Positions 8,711 to 17,776 of a stretch of 64,000 bases of DNA are shown in pieces (the stretch's first letter is position 1; the number at the start of each line of letters is the position of its first letter). The notes under the pieces are model-generated. The model was not told the origin of the DNA, did not search any database, and saw nothing but the letters and a program-made list of their open reading frames with translations. Origin of the DNA: Rhizobium favelukesii (GTDB taxonomy: Bacteria; Pseudomonadota; Alphaproteobacteria; Rhizobiales; Rhizobiaceae); the NCBI RefSeq assembly GCF_000577275.2, contig NZ_HG916852.1:3625001-3689000 (forward strand). Reading direction: 5' to 3'. The position numbers and the translations under genes are program-made.

Positions 8711-9382
8711 ATGACAGAGCTTTCCGATACGCGCGTGGACGACTCTCCGGCGACTGGCGGCCGATGGGCCGCAGGCGAGGACCCTGCCAAGCGCAAACAA
8801 ATTCTCGACGGCGCCCGACGCGTTTTCATGAAGCTTGGCTTCGATGCCGCGAGCATGAACGATGTAACGCGCGAGGCCGGAGTTTCAAAGGGAACGCTCT
8901 ACGTCTACTTCGCCAACAAGGAAGAGCTCTTCACCGCGATGATGGAGAGCGAGCGAGCGGCTTTTGTCGCCAGCGTGCGCAATACTCTCAAGGAATCCAA
9001 TGATCCCGACGTCGCGTTGCACGACTTCGGCATGACCTTTGTCAGCCACCTGACCGAGGATAAGGTCATCAATGCAATGCGCACGGTCATCGGTGTACGC
9101 GACCGCATGCCGCACCTCTGTCAGCGCTTTTTCACCGGCCCGGAGAACATCCGGACGGTGTTGAAGGATTTCCTGACGAGCCAGGTCGAGGCGGGCCGTT
9201 TCGAGATCGACGACATCGAGCTTGCCGCCCGGCAGTTCCTGGAACTCTGCGGTGGAAGTTTCTTCAAGCTGCGCCTGTTCGGCGACATGGACGCCCCTCC
9301 TCCGCGCGAGGAGATGGATCGCGTGGTCAATGGCGCCATCCGCGTCTTCACGGCAGCCTACGGCGCCAAGAAGCAGTCCTGA
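8711..9382 (+). CDS. TetR-family repressor of emrAB (EmrR/RmrR-like)
   Basis: 223 residues. A TetR N-terminal helix-turn-helix spans about residues 27-75 (KRKQILDGARRVFMKLGFDA, then VTREAGVSKGTLYVYFANKEEL) after a 25-residue flexible leader. The C-terminal half is the helical ligand-binding domain. A short AAGGAG lies close before the ATG. Divergent placement from emrA and the GGTTC-type operators between them make local repression of the pump the most likely role, released by a drug or plant compound. Rhizobial emrAB or rmrAB pumps are known to pair with a TetR gene like this. Confidence 0.9.
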   Translation: MTELSDTRVDDSPATGGRWAAGEDPAKRKQILDGARRVFMKLGFDAASMNDVTREAGVSKGTLYVYFANKEELFTAMMESERAAFVASVRNTLKESNDPDVALHDFGMTFVSHLTEDKVINAMRTVIGVRDRMPHLCQRFFTGPENIRTVLKDFLTSQVEAGRFEIDDIELAARQFLELCGGSFFKLRLFGDMDAPPPREEMDRVVNGAIRVFTAAYGAKKQS

Positions 9383-9488
9383 ACCCGCCCTTTGATTTCT
9401 TCCTCCGTCCGCGCCAGAATTCCGCAACCGGGATCAAACGCGACCTGCTGCCCTTCGCTATGAAAGGCGTGCAGCCAAGGGAGAAGGA

Positions 9489-10328
9489 ATGAGCGCCATC
9501 GGACGAGCGATCTGGTTTATCGAAAGTCATTTCGGCAACGACATCACTCTGCAAGAGATTTCGGACGTTGCCGGGCTTTCGCGCTACCACCTTTCGCGCG
9601 TCTTCGGGCTCGTCACCGGGCATTCGATCAGCAGCTATATTCGCGCCCGCCGCCTGAGCGGTGCGGCACGGACGCTGCTCGATCAACCGGCCAACATTCT
9701 CGAGGTTGCTCTCGACGCGGGTTACGGCTCGCACGAGGCATTCACCCGTGCCTTTCGCGATCAGTTCGGTTTAACCCCTGAGGCCGTCCGCAAGCAGGGG
9801 CACACGCGCAACCTCGCACTTCTGGAGCCGATCCGCATGGACCCCGCCCGCCTTCCCGAACTCGAACCGCCGCGCTTCGAAACCCTGCCGCCGATGCTCT
9901 TCGCCGGTTTGCAGGAGACATATCCCTACGGTGGCAACGCCGCGATCCCCTCACTATGGCAAAAATTCAATGTTCATTTCGGCAACATTCCCGGCCAGAT
10001 CGGCAATGTCGCCTATGGCGTCTGCACGCATATCGAGGGCGAGGCAGAGACGTTCCGCTACATGGCGGCAGTGGCAATCGGTGACAGCAGCGACCTGCCG
10101 GACGGCTTTACCACGCTAAAGATACCCGGCCAGCGCTACGCGGTCTTTGCTCATCGCGGCCATGTCTCTGGCATTCCCGCAACGATGCATCAGATTTTCG
10201 GGAACTGGATGCCGAACTCCGGCATTCAATTCGGCAACATGCCCGACATGTTCGAGCGCTATGACGAGCGCTTCGACCCCTATACCGGCATGGGCCTGAC
10301 GGAAATCTGGATTCCCATCAAGGAATAA
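9489..10328 (+). CDS. AraC-family regulator with GyrI-like effector domain
   Basis: 279 residues. Two AraC helix-turn-helix motifs occupy about residues 5-105 ([20 protein letters not shown] and [20 protein letters not shown]). Residues 120-279 form a GyrI-like domain that may bind small molecules ([20 protein letters not shown] to [11 protein letters not shown]). This domain order resembles Rob/SbmC-type regulators that respond to drugs. AAGGGAGAAGG lies just before the ATG. It follows emrR by 106 bp in the same direction, so it may belong to the drug-response block, but no target is visible. Confidence 0.88.
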   Translation: MSAIGRAIWFIESHFGNDITLQEISDVAGLSRYHLSRVFGLVTGHSISSYIRARRLSGAARTLLDQPANILEVALDAGYGSHEAFTRAFRDQFGLTPEAVRKQGHTRNLALLEPIRMDPARLPELEPPRFETLPPMLFAGLQETYPYGGNAAIPSLWQKFNVHFGNIPGQIGNVAYGVCTHIEGEAETFRYMAAVAIGDSSDLPDGFTTLKIPGQRYAVFAHRGHVSGIPATMHQIFGNWMPNSGIQFGNMPDMFERYDERFDPYTGMGLTEIWIPIKE

Positions 10329-10428
10329 AAGTCGTCTGGCTTTCGTATATCCCTTGCGCGCTTGCCAAGGCAGGCTGCGTCCGTACATTGCGAGCGTCAA
10401 ACTATGTGGCGCAAGGGGATATCCGCCA

Positions 10429-11178
10429 ATGCAAGACATCATGATGCTCGTTCAGGACCCGGCCGCCTGGGTGGCCCTCGTCACCCTCGTGGTGATGGAA
10501 GTGGTCCTCGGGATCGACAACCTCATCTTCATTTCTATTCTCACCAACAAGCTGCCGCCCGAGCATCGCGAGAAAGCACGCAAGGTGGGCATTGGCCTCG
10601 CCCTCGTGATGCGACTTGCCCTCCTTGGCACCATTGCCTGGATCGTGAAGCTGACGACACCGATCTTCGAACTGTTCGGCCACGGCTTCTCCTGGAAGGA
10701 CATCATCCTCATCGCCGGCGGTCTCTTCCTGCTGTGGAAGGCGACGAAGGAAATTCACCACAACGTCGATCCGATCGATCACAACGAGGATTTCATTGGC
10801 ACGGCGGCGACGGCCGGCTTTGCTGCCGCCATTGGTCAGATCCTGCTGCTGGACCTCGTCTTCTCGGTCGACAGCATCATCACCGCCGTCGGCATGACAC
10901 CGCATTTGCCGATCATGGTCGTCGCCGTGATTGCGGCAGTGACCGTGATGCTGGTCGCCGCCACGCCGCTTGCGAATTTCATCGAGAAGAACCCAACCAT
11001 CGTCATGCTGGCCCTTGCGTTCCTGATGATGATCGGCACGACGCTGATCGCCGAGGGCATGGGCTTCCACGTGCCGAAGGGCTACGTCTACGCCGCGATG
11101 GCCTTCTCGGCGTTGGTGGAGGTGCTCAACATGGTCGCCCGCAATGCTCGCCAGCGGAAAAAGCAAGGCGCCCACTGA
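10429..11178 (+). CDS. TerC-family integral membrane protein
   Basis: 249 residues with about seven membrane segments. The acidic family motifs are present: [14 protein letters not shown] in helix 1 and [15 protein letters not shown] in helix 5. TerC proteins are named for tellurite resistance; relatives are proposed to move metal ions, including manganese, or to help secreted metalloproteins. The ATG at 10429 follows AAGGGGAT; the frame upstream of it is not convincing. It has no tellurite-gene neighbours, so resistance should not be assumed. Confidence 0.88.
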   Translation: MQDIMMLVQDPAAWVALVTLVVMEVVLGIDNLIFISILTNKLPPEHREKARKVGIGLALVMRLALLGTIAWIVKLTTPIFELFGHGFSWKDIILIAGGLFLLWKATKEIHHNVDPIDHNEDFIGTAATAGFAAAIGQILLLDLVFSVDSIITAVGMTPHLPIMVVAVIAAVTVMLVAATPLANFIEKNPTIVMLALAFLMMIGTTLIAEGMGFHVPKGYVYAAMAFSALVEVLNMVARNARQRKKQGAH

Positions 11179-11188
11179 ACCACCAAAA

Positions 11189-11209
11189 GGCGCGGCTCCG
11201 GGCCGCGCC
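11189..11209. terminator. Shared terminator hairpin, TerC / PhyH gene
   Basis: GGCGCGGC and GCCGCGCC pair around TCCGG between two convergent genes. On the minus strand the stem is followed by TTTT, so it is a better terminator for the dioxygenase gene, whose stop codon at 11210 touches the stem. Confidence 0.65.
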
Positions 11210-12139
11210 CTAAAGCATGTCCCCCAGGCTCCAATGATTGCCCCACCGCGCGTCGATCTCGTCATCGACGTTCTGATAGCGGATGTCCGTCGATAGCCTG
11301 ATCCGGTTCGAGGCGCTTTGGTTCGTGGTCGAGGCGTGGATCATATAAGGACTGTGCAACACGACGTCGCCGGCCTCGTAGTCGGCGACCAGCCAGCGCG
11401 TATTGAAGCGCTCCGCCATCTCGGGGAGGTCCTTCGAAACCCAGCCGCCCTCGGTCATGTTGCGGTTGAATGCACTGATCCTTTCCTCTGCAGACAGGTC
11501 GAGGCTCTTCCTGTAAAGCTCCTCTTCCATACGCATGCCGAGGGCATGCGATCCCTCAAGATAGACGAGCCCGCCCATGTCGACCGGTGTATCGCCGATT
11601 GGAATCCAGGCGGTCACCAGCCGGTTGGTGCCGCCCCGCAGATAGACGAGATCGTAATGCGCGGGGGTTGCCGTCGCCGTGCCGGGCTGGGTGAAACGCA
11701 TGATCTTGCGCTTGTGCAGGTAGGAGATCCCGGAAAGGAACTCGTCCATGAACCCCGCAAGCCGCGCCTGCGCGCAAAAACCCTCAAAGGCGACCGAGCG
11801 GACAAGCGACATCAGAATGCGATCGACCTGGCCTTTGTCTATGCCCGTGCCGGCGGATAGCCCGAGCATCGGATCGGAGCCGGGTGCGACGAGCCCGCCG
11901 CGTGCCAGATGCGAGAAAACCCAGCCGCGAAACGCATTGACCGCATCGGGATCGAGAAAGCGCTTCAACCAGACATAGCCGTTCTCGTGATAGAGCCTGC
12001 GGATCGCCTCCACGCCGATCGATGGATCCGTCGGCACGACCCCACCCAACCGGTTCGCCGCAGTCGAAAGGACCTTCCCGTTGGCGTCCAGGTCGGTCGC
12101 CGGCTGACCGGGCTTGCGATCCAGAGCAAGACTTGACAT
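11210..12139 (-). CDS. Phytanoyl-CoA dioxygenase (PhyH) family protein
   Basis: Fe(II)/2-oxoglutarate-dependent oxygenase of 309 residues. The iron ligands are visible as HYD (His161, Asp163) and the distal His268 in SPYMIHAST, with Arg279 or Arg281 placed to bind 2-oxoglutarate. The ATG at 12139 has GGGAGTGAT upstream. The AraC gene at 12197 is divergent with only 57 bp between, which suggests direct regulation. PhyH homologues hydroxylate lipids, amino acids and secondary metabolites; the substrate is unknown here. Confidence 0.85.
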   Translation of the reverse strand: MSSLALDRKPGQPATDLDANGKVLSTAANRLGGVVPTDPSIGVEAIRRLYHENGYVWLKRFLDPDAVNAFRGWVFSHLARGGLVAPGSDPMLGLSAGTGIDKGQVDRILMSLVRSVAFEGFCAQARLAGFMDEFLSGISYLHKRKIMRFTQPGTATATPAHYDLVYLRGGTNRLVTAWIPIGDTPVDMGGLVYLEGSHALGMRMEEELYRKSLDLSAEERISAFNRNMTEGGWVSKDLPEMAERFNTRWLVADYEAGDVVLHSPYMIHASTTNQSASNRIRLSTDIRYQNVDDEIDARWGNHWSLGDML

Positions 12140-12196
12140 TTCGATCACTCCCAAAGCGAAATAGATGCTGGAAAACCTGGAGGTAAGAAAGCAGAC

Positions 12197-13060
12197 TTGC
12201 CATGGATGGAAAGAATGACTGGATTTTTCGCTCATGATGAAACACCGATCGCCCTCTATCGCTCACCCTCTGCCGGCGGCACGGCGCTCGCCGTCACGGG
12301 GTTCGGCCGGCAACGCATTGGAACACGCATCGCCAACCGCCGCCTGCCGATGCACGCCGTCGTCCTCGTCGAAGCCGGGCATGGCACGTTGCAGACGGTG
12401 AAGGCGGGTGTTCAGGAGATCCGCGGGCCATCGCTCTTCTGGCTGCCCGCCGGCACATTGCATTCCTATGGCCCGACGAACGGAGAGAGTTGGGAGGAAC
12501 GATGGGCTCTCTTCGAGGGAACGCTGACGGCAGACCTGATCCGTCAGCGCCTGATATCCGCGGCAGCTCCGCTGGTGCGGCTGCACAATCTTCGCGAGAT
12601 CCAGCATCTCTTCAGCGCGCTTCATTCGGACTTTGCAGCAGGCGATCCGCTCAGCCTTGCATCGGCAGCAGCGACGCTTCACCGCATCGCCGTCCAATGC
12701 GCCCGCCAGGCAACCACGCGCAGAAACGATGCTGGCGACGTAAAGGTCGAGTTGGTGATCGAGACCCTGCAGCGTCGCGCATTCGAGCCAACGGACATGC
12801 AGTCCCTCGCGCAGGAATTCGCCATGTCCCCGGCAACGTTGCGGCGGCGTTTCCAGGCAGCCATCGGCCTGTCACCGAAGGCCTTCCAGCAGCGCCTTCG
12901 CATCGATCGGGCCAAGCAGTTGCTGGCGACATCCGATCTCTCGATCGAGGCGATTTCGAATGCCGTCGGCATCGAGGACGCATTCTACTTTTCCCGAATG
13001 TTTCACGATCGCGAACACTGTTCGCCAAGCGAGTTTCGCCGCCAGCACTGCAGATTGTGA
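12197..13060 (+). CDS. AraC-family regulator, divergent from the PhyH gene
   Basis: 287 residues: an N-terminal cupin-like sensor domain (about residues 10-140, with GPSLFWLPAGTLHSYGP) and a C-terminal AraC DNA-binding domain (about 190-287) with two helix-turn-helix units (MQSLAQEFAMSPATLRRRFQ and SIEAISNAVGIEDAFYFSRM). It shares a 57-bp control region with the PhyH gene, its obvious candidate target. In-frame ATGs at 12206 and 12215 are possible alternative starts. Confidence 0.87.
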   Translation: MPWMERMTGFFAHDETPIALYRSPSAGGTALAVTGFGRQRIGTRIANRRLPMHAVVLVEAGHGTLQTVKAGVQEIRGPSLFWLPAGTLHSYGPTNGESWEERWALFEGTLTADLIRQRLISAAAPLVRLHNLREIQHLFSALHSDFAAGDPLSLASAAATLHRIAVQCARQATTRRNDAGDVKVELVIETLQRRAFEPTDMQSLAQEFAMSPATLRRRFQAAIGLSPKAFQQRLRIDRAKQLLATSDLSIEAISNAVGIEDAFYFSRMFHDREHCSPSEFRRQHCRL

Positions 13061-13105
13061 GCGCAGCCGGATCAACCGCTCTTCGCAATTTGACGAATGG
13101 CGGGC

Positions 13106-14677
13106 TCAGTGCGCACCACCACCACCACCTGCCTGCGACTTCCGGGTGAGCAACAGAGCGAACGCGGCGATGGCAAGCACCACCCCGATGACGGCGAAAG
13201 TGTCGCTGAAGCCAAGAATGAGCGCTTGGCGCTTGACGATTTGGCCCAGGACGACGATGGCTTTCTTGCTGGCGACCGCCGGGTCTGAGACCCCGTGCGC
13301 CAGGAAATAATTCGTCGTTTGGCTGAGGCGGTCGCGAACCTCGTCGCGGGCAAGCGTCACAGACTGACCGATGATATTCGAATGGAACTGCTCGCGCTTC
13401 GTCAGGATCGTACCAAGCGATGCCGTGCCAACGGCGCCGCCGAGGTTGCGCAGCATGTTCGTCAAGCCCGAGGCAGCCGCAGCATCCGACGCAGCGATGC
13501 CGGCAGTCGTGATGGCGGTGATCGGGGTCAGGACAAGGGCCTGGCCTATGGCGCGCACGATATTCGGAATCCAGAACTGATCACCGGCGTTGTCTGCCGA
13601 CAGCGTGATGTTCATGAAACAGCTGATCGCGAAGATCGAAATGCCGAGGAAGCCGATATAGCGGGCGTCGAAGCGCTTCATCAGCAGTGGGACCAGCGGG
13701 ATGAGGAGCAGTTGCGGCAATCCGGTCCAGGCCAGCACATTGCCGATCTGCTCGGCGTTGTACCTCTGCACCTGACCCAGATACTGCGGGAGGATGTAGA
13801 CGGTGCCGAACAGGGCGACGCCGACGAGCACATTGACAGCAACGCCGATACCGAAATTGCGCTGTTTCAAAAGACGCAGCTTCACCAGGGGTTTTTCAAC
13901 CGTCAGTTCGATCCAGATGAAAGTGACGAGGAAGACAACGGCCACGATGCTGAGCTTGACGATGAAAGGCGAGGAGAACCAATCCTCCTTGTTGCCCTCC
14001 TCAAGCACGGTTTGCAGGGCAGAAAGGCCGATCGCCATGGTAAAAATGCCAGCCCAGTCGCCCTCCTTCAGCAGGTGGAGCTGCATCGGCTGCTTCTCGA
14101 GCGTCAGGGCAAGCGCGATCGCCATGACGGCGCTCGGAACAGCGTTGATGAAGAAGATGGTCTGCCAGCCGTAATTTTCGGTGAGAAAGCCGCCGATCGT
14201 GGGGCCGATGGCCGGAGCGAAGGTAACGGACAGGGCAAAGAGCGCCAGGCCGCGCGGTTGCTGTACCTTCGGCAGCTTGGTCAAGACCATGGTGAAAGCC
14301 ATCGGGATCAGCACACCGCCGGCAAATCCCTGCAGCCCGCGCAACAGGATCATCGTCCCGAGATCATGGGCGAACGCACAGGCAATCGAGAAGATCGGGA
14401 AGAGAACCGAATTGACGAGAATGTAGCGGCGGAAGGAAAAGACGCTGCTGAAATACGCCGTCAGCGGAATGACGACGATCTCGCCGATCAGATACGAGGT
14501 GGAAATCCAGGCACCATTGTCGACGCCTGTGCCGATGCCGCCCTCGATCTCGAGGAGGGAAGCATTGGTGATCTGGATGTTGAGGATTGCCATGAATGCG
14601 CCGATCATGCCGGCAAGTACGGCAATCCAATCCTTCATGCTGGCACGCGGCTGGGAGACAGCAATTGTGGTAGACAT
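13106..14677 (-). CDS. emrB: DHA2-family multidrug exporter EmrB (second copy)
   Basis: 523-residue inner-membrane MFS exporter with about 14 helices. LNIQITNASLLEIEGGIG marks helix 1 and FAPAIGPTIGGFL is the exporter motif C in helix 5. Like the first copy it ends in a glycine run (AGGGGGAH). It is 24 nt downstream of the second emrA, forming one operon. Clear differences from the first copy suggest an old duplication or separate acquisition with a distinct substrate range. Confidence 0.93.
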   Translation of the reverse strand: MSTTIAVSQPRASMKDWIAVLAGMIGAFMAILNIQITNASLLEIEGGIGTGVDNGAWISTSYLIGEIVVIPLTAYFSSVFSFRRYILVNSVLFPIFSIACAFAHDLGTMILLRGLQGFAGGVLIPMAFTMVLTKLPKVQQPRGLALFALSVTFAPAIGPTIGGFLTENYGWQTIFFINAVPSAVMAIALALTLEKQPMQLHLLKEGDWAGIFTMAIGLSALQTVLEEGNKEDWFSSPFIVKLSIVAVVFLVTFIWIELTVEKPLVKLRLLKQRNFGIGVAVNVLVGVALFGTVYILPQYLGQVQRYNAEQIGNVLAWTGLPQLLLIPLVPLLMKRFDARYIGFLGISIFAISCFMNITLSADNAGDQFWIPNIVRAIGQALVLTPITAITTAGIAASDAAAASGLTNMLRNLGGAVGTASLGTILTKREQFHSNIIGQSVTLARDEVRDRLSQTTNYFLAHGVSDPAVASKKAIVVLGQIVKRQALILGFSDTFAVIGVVLAIAAFALLLTRKSQAGGGGGAH

Positions 14678-14701
14678 GACAAGATCCTCATCTTCTGCCC
14701 A

Positions 14702-15901
14702 TCAGGCCCCATGAGTCGCGTTGGCGGCCTTGGTGTTGATGCTCGGTTGCACCGACATGCCAGGACGAAGGTCGCCGCTGGCGACGCCATTGCCATCGAG
14801 CACGATCTTGACCGGGATACGCTGCACGACCTTGGTGAAATTGCCGGTCGCGTTATCAGGTGGCAGTAGCGCAAACTCCTGGCCGCTGGCCGGCGCTATG
14901 CTGTCGACATGACCGTGATATGTGCGGCCGGGGAACGTATCGACTTCGATGTCAACCGGCTGGCCGGCATGCACGTGGGTCAGCTGCGTTTCCTTATAGT
15001 TCGCAATCACATAGGCCGCATTCGTCGGGACGACTGACATCAACTGCGTACCCGCTTGGACGTACTGACCCACGCGCAGCGTGCGGTTGCCGACGGTGCC
15101 GTCAACCGGTGCCACGATCGTGGCGTAGGAGAGATTGAGCTCGGCCTGACGCTCGAGGGCCCGGCTGCGGGCCAGAGCAGCTTGTGCCTGAGCAAGCTCA
15201 GCGTTCAGAAGATCGACCTGTTTTACGGCCGCATCGAGGGCTGCGCTGTCGCGCACGATCGTTGCCTGCGCCGCGGCGATCTGCGAGGCCGCCTGTTGGG
15301 CGCTCTGGACCGGGGCGTAGCCGTTGGTGGCAAGGCTCGAATAGCGTTTGTTGTTCTGCTCGGCGAACGTCTCGTTGGCCTCGTCAACCGCGACGGTGGC
15401 GCGGGCGGCAGCGATCGTCGATTGCTGGATAGCGAGGGCCGCCTGCTTGGCATTCAGCGTGGCCGCAGCGGCGGAAACGTCGGCTTTTGCCTGGTCGAGC
15501 GCGGTCTGGAAATCGCGATCATCGATGCGCGCAAGCGGCTGGCCCGCCTTCACCGGCTGGTTGTCATTGACAAGCACCTCGGCCAGATAGCCCGAGACCT
15601 TGGGGGCGATCGTGCCGTTATCCGCCTTTACATAGGCGTCATCGGTCGACACGTGGAAGCGACCGACCGTCCAGTAATCGTGCCCGTAATAGGCGCCCGC
15701 GGCCACGATCGCGAGGGCCGCCGCGCCAAGCAGCAGCGACCGGCCCGGTCGCCTGCGGGATTGCGGCGCCTTGGCGGCAGCGCGTGGCGCCTCCGCTTGC
15801 AGCGGCCTGCCGGCCTCAAGCGTTTCCTCGGCCGCCTCTACCACCTGTTCAGTGGTCGGGGCGCTGTTGTTGTTCAGAGCATGCAGCTTCTGGGCGGTCA
15901 T
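14702..15901 (-). CDS. emrA: Membrane fusion protein EmrA (second copy)
   Basis: 399-residue HlyD-family adaptor: a cytoplasmic tail of about 55 residues, a single membrane segment (SLLLGAAALAIVAAGAYYG), a lipoyl-like motif (VSTDDAYVKADNGTIAPKVS), a long Ala/Gln-rich coiled coil, and a beta-barrel with IVAPVDGTVGNRTLRVG. It is divergent from a TetR gene, with an 18-bp operator-like palindrome between them. Domain plan and gene order copy the 7.3-8.5 kb module. Confidence 0.92.
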   Translation of the reverse strand: MTAQKLHALNNNSAPTTEQVVEAAEETLEAGRPLQAEAPRAAAKAPQSRRRPGRSLLLGAAALAIVAAGAYYGHDYWTVGRFHVSTDDAYVKADNGTIAPKVSGYLAEVLVNDNQPVKAGQPLARIDDRDFQTALDQAKADVSAAAATLNAKQAALAIQQSTIAAARATVAVDEANETFAEQNNKRYSSLATNGYAPVQSAQQAASQIAAAQATIVRDSAALDAAVKQVDLLNAELAQAQAALARSRALERQAELNLSYATIVAPVDGTVGNRTLRVGQYVQAGTQLMSVVPTNAAYVIANYKETQLTHVHAGQPVDIEVDTFPGRTYHGHVDSIAPASGQEFALLPPDNATGNFTKVVQRIPVKIVLDGNGVASGDLRPGMSVQPSINTKAANATHGA

Positions 15902-15958
15902 GGTTTTCTCCGGATCATGGCCGCCGTCGGGAGGGCTGCGGCTCCTGATGCATAAAAA

Positions 15959-15976
15959 GGAAAATTGACATTTTCC
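15959..15976. promoter_or_regulatory. Probable TetR operator of the second emr module
   Basis: GGAAAATTGACATTTTCC is an 18-bp inverted repeat with perfect 7-bp arms around TGAC. It covers the -35 box of the tetR promoter. A third copy of the half-site occurs as TTTGGAAAAT at 16011-16020, which is an exact 10-bp inverted match to ATTTTCCAAA at 15970-15979. Confidence 0.75.
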
Positions 15977-15993
15977 AAAATATGCTCTATAAA
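15965..15993 (+). promoter_or_regulatory. Sigma-70 type promoter of the second tetR gene
   Basis: TTGACA (15965-15970), a 17-nt spacer and TATAAA (15988-15993) form a near-consensus promoter about 30 nt upstream of the tetR start, overlapped by the palindrome at 15959-15976. Confidence 0.75.
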
Positions 15994-16024
15994 ATCGATG
16001 TCAACATGAATTTGGAAAATCGTG

Positions 16025-16681
16025 ATGGTCCCAAATCACAAGATCGAGAGAAGGCCCCGTGGCAGACCGCAGGCGCGGTGCGACGAGGACACCAGAAGCG
16101 TCATCATCGAGGCTGCGAACAAGCAGTTTCACGAGAATGGATATGCGACGGCGAGCATCGCGGCGATCGCGCAGGAAGCCGGCGTCTCGACGAAGACGCT
16201 CTACCGACTCTTTCCAACAAAAGCCGACCTTTTCTCGGATCTGATTTCCGATCGCATCGGCCGCTTTCTGTTGGCGCTCGACCCGACCACGCTGGCGGCA
16301 GCTGATCTGCGCCAGGGGCTGGAGCGGATGCTGATGGCCTACGGCATGCTGACGCTCTCAGAAGACACCATCACGATGATGCGCCTTGTGATCGGCGAGT
16401 CCGACCGCTTCCCCGAGATCGCGGCTTCGTTCTATGAAAACGCCATCGTCAGAACGAATGCGCTGATGGAGGGATGGCTGCGCAAGCAGGTCGATCGCGG
16501 CGTCATCGCCCTCGCCGACCCGCATGCCGCCTGCGGGATGCTGCGCGGCATGATGGCCATGGAGCCCCAGCGCGCCGCAATGTTGCGCCAGCAGCCGGCC
16601 CCCGGGATCGAGGAGATCGCCGCGCGGGCAAAAATGTGCGCCGATCTGTTTATGAACGGTGCGGCAGTCGTTCCGTCATAG
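16025..16681 (+). CDS. TetR-family repressor of the second emrAB module
   Basis: 218 residues from the ATG at 16025 (a GTG just before, at 16022, is also possible). The N-terminus is basic (HKIERRPRGRPQAR), then comes a TetR helix-turn-helix (IAAIAQEAGVSTKTLYRLF, about residues 44-64) and a helical C-terminal domain. It is divergent from emrA, and the palindrome over its own promoter argues for autoregulation and control of the pump. It ends 28 bp before the convergent glutathione peroxidase gene. Confidence 0.9.
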   Translation: MVPNHKIERRPRGRPQARCDEDTRSVIIEAANKQFHENGYATASIAAIAQEAGVSTKTLYRLFPTKADLFSDLISDRIGRFLLALDPTTLAAADLRQGLERMLMAYGMLTLSEDTITMMRLVIGESDRFPEIAASFYENAIVRTNALMEGWLRKQVDRGVIALADPHAACGMLRGMMAMEPQRAAMLRQQPAPGIEEIAARAKMCADLFMNGAAVVPS

Positions 16682-16709
16682 AGGCCGTGCTTGAGCGCGA
16701 AGACCGGCG

Positions 16710-17258
16710 TCAGGCGGTCCTTGCAAGCTCCTTGTCGATCGCCGAGACCAGCCGCTGATCCTCGGCGGTGACATCCGGCGCAAACCGCGCAGCCACCTTG
16801 CCGTCGCGACCGACCAGAAACTTTTCGAAATTCCAGAGGATTTCACTGTTGTCGCCGCTCGCCAGGCCGTTGTTGCGCAGCCGCTCCCGCATCGGACCCT
16901 CGCCAATGGCAGTACCGGCAGCGGCTGTCAGCAGTTGGTAAAGCGGGTGCTTGTCCTCGCCCTTTACCGAGATCTTCGAGAAGATCGGGAATTTCACGTC
17001 GTAGGTCAGGGTGCAGAATTCGACGATCTCGGCATCCGTGCCAGGCTCCTGCCCCTTGAAATTGTTTGCCGGAAAGGCGGCAATCACGAAGCCGCGCTCG
17101 CGCTTGTCCTCATAGAGCTTCTCAAGCCCTTCGTACTGGACGGTCAGACCACATTTGGAGGCGACATTGACGACCAGCATCACCTTGCCACGGTGATCGT
17201 TCAAAGTCGTCTCGCGACCATCAGCCAGCTTCACGGGTACATTCAAAATATCAGTCAT
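16710..17258 (-). CDS. Glutathione peroxidase family protein
   Basis: 182-residue thioredoxin-fold peroxidase that reduces hydroperoxides. The active-site Cys36 lies in NVASKCGLT; the conserved Gln is in NNFKGQEPGT and the Trp/Asn pair in ILWNFEKFLV, so the catalytic tetrad is complete. The peroxidatic residue is cysteine, not selenocysteine, and bacterial members often use thioredoxin. The ATG at 17258 is preferred over 17300 because the protein family starts there. It is monocistronic between two unrelated genes. Confidence 0.93.
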   Translation of the reverse strand: MTDILNVPVKLADGRETTLNDHRGKVMLVVNVASKCGLTVQYEGLEKLYEDKRERGFVIAAFPANNFKGQEPGTDAEIVEFCTLTYDVKFPIFSKISVKGEDKHPLYQLLTAAAGTAIGEGPMRERLRNNGLASGDNSEILWNFEKFLVGRDGKVAARFAPDVTAEDQRLVSAIDKELARTA

Positions 17259-17776
17259 CGCAATCTCCAGCATGAATTTCGCTGCGGAAGCTATACCCAC
17301 CCATACGTTTGTCCAGCGGGCAAACGCAGTCCACTGGCAAAATCAATGAAAACAGCTAGTTTGCCCCGAGAGCACGGGAGGTGCGACGTAAGATGGTGCT
17401 GGAATTGCTGGTGGCGGTCGTTGTCTTCGCCTTGCTCATGACAGCCTCGATCGGAACGATGCTGACTTATTCGAAGCTGCCGGTCCATCACCGCCAGGAC
17501 GAAACGAACACCGTCGTCCGGCTGGTCGCCAACATCTTCGTCGTCATGACCTCGCTCGTCTTCGGCCTGATGATCAATTCCTCAAAGAACACCTTCGCCG
17601 AGATTGACAAGAACGTTCACGCCTTCGCAACGCAGATCATCCTTCTTGACCGGACATTGCGCACCTACGGCCTCGAGGCCAACGAAACCCGTAAGCGCCT
17701 GGAAAACTACGTCGAAAACGCCCTTAGCAATCCAGTTCGGGCGCCGGATCCGCTGGTAAAAAGCGACCGCACGAGC

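Noticed and set aside
13295..14869. A 524-codon open frame on the plus strand
   Set aside because: It is antisense to the second emrB and emrA genes, which have clear motifs. Its residue make-up (rich in Arg, Asp, Gln) is that of a high-GC shadow frame.
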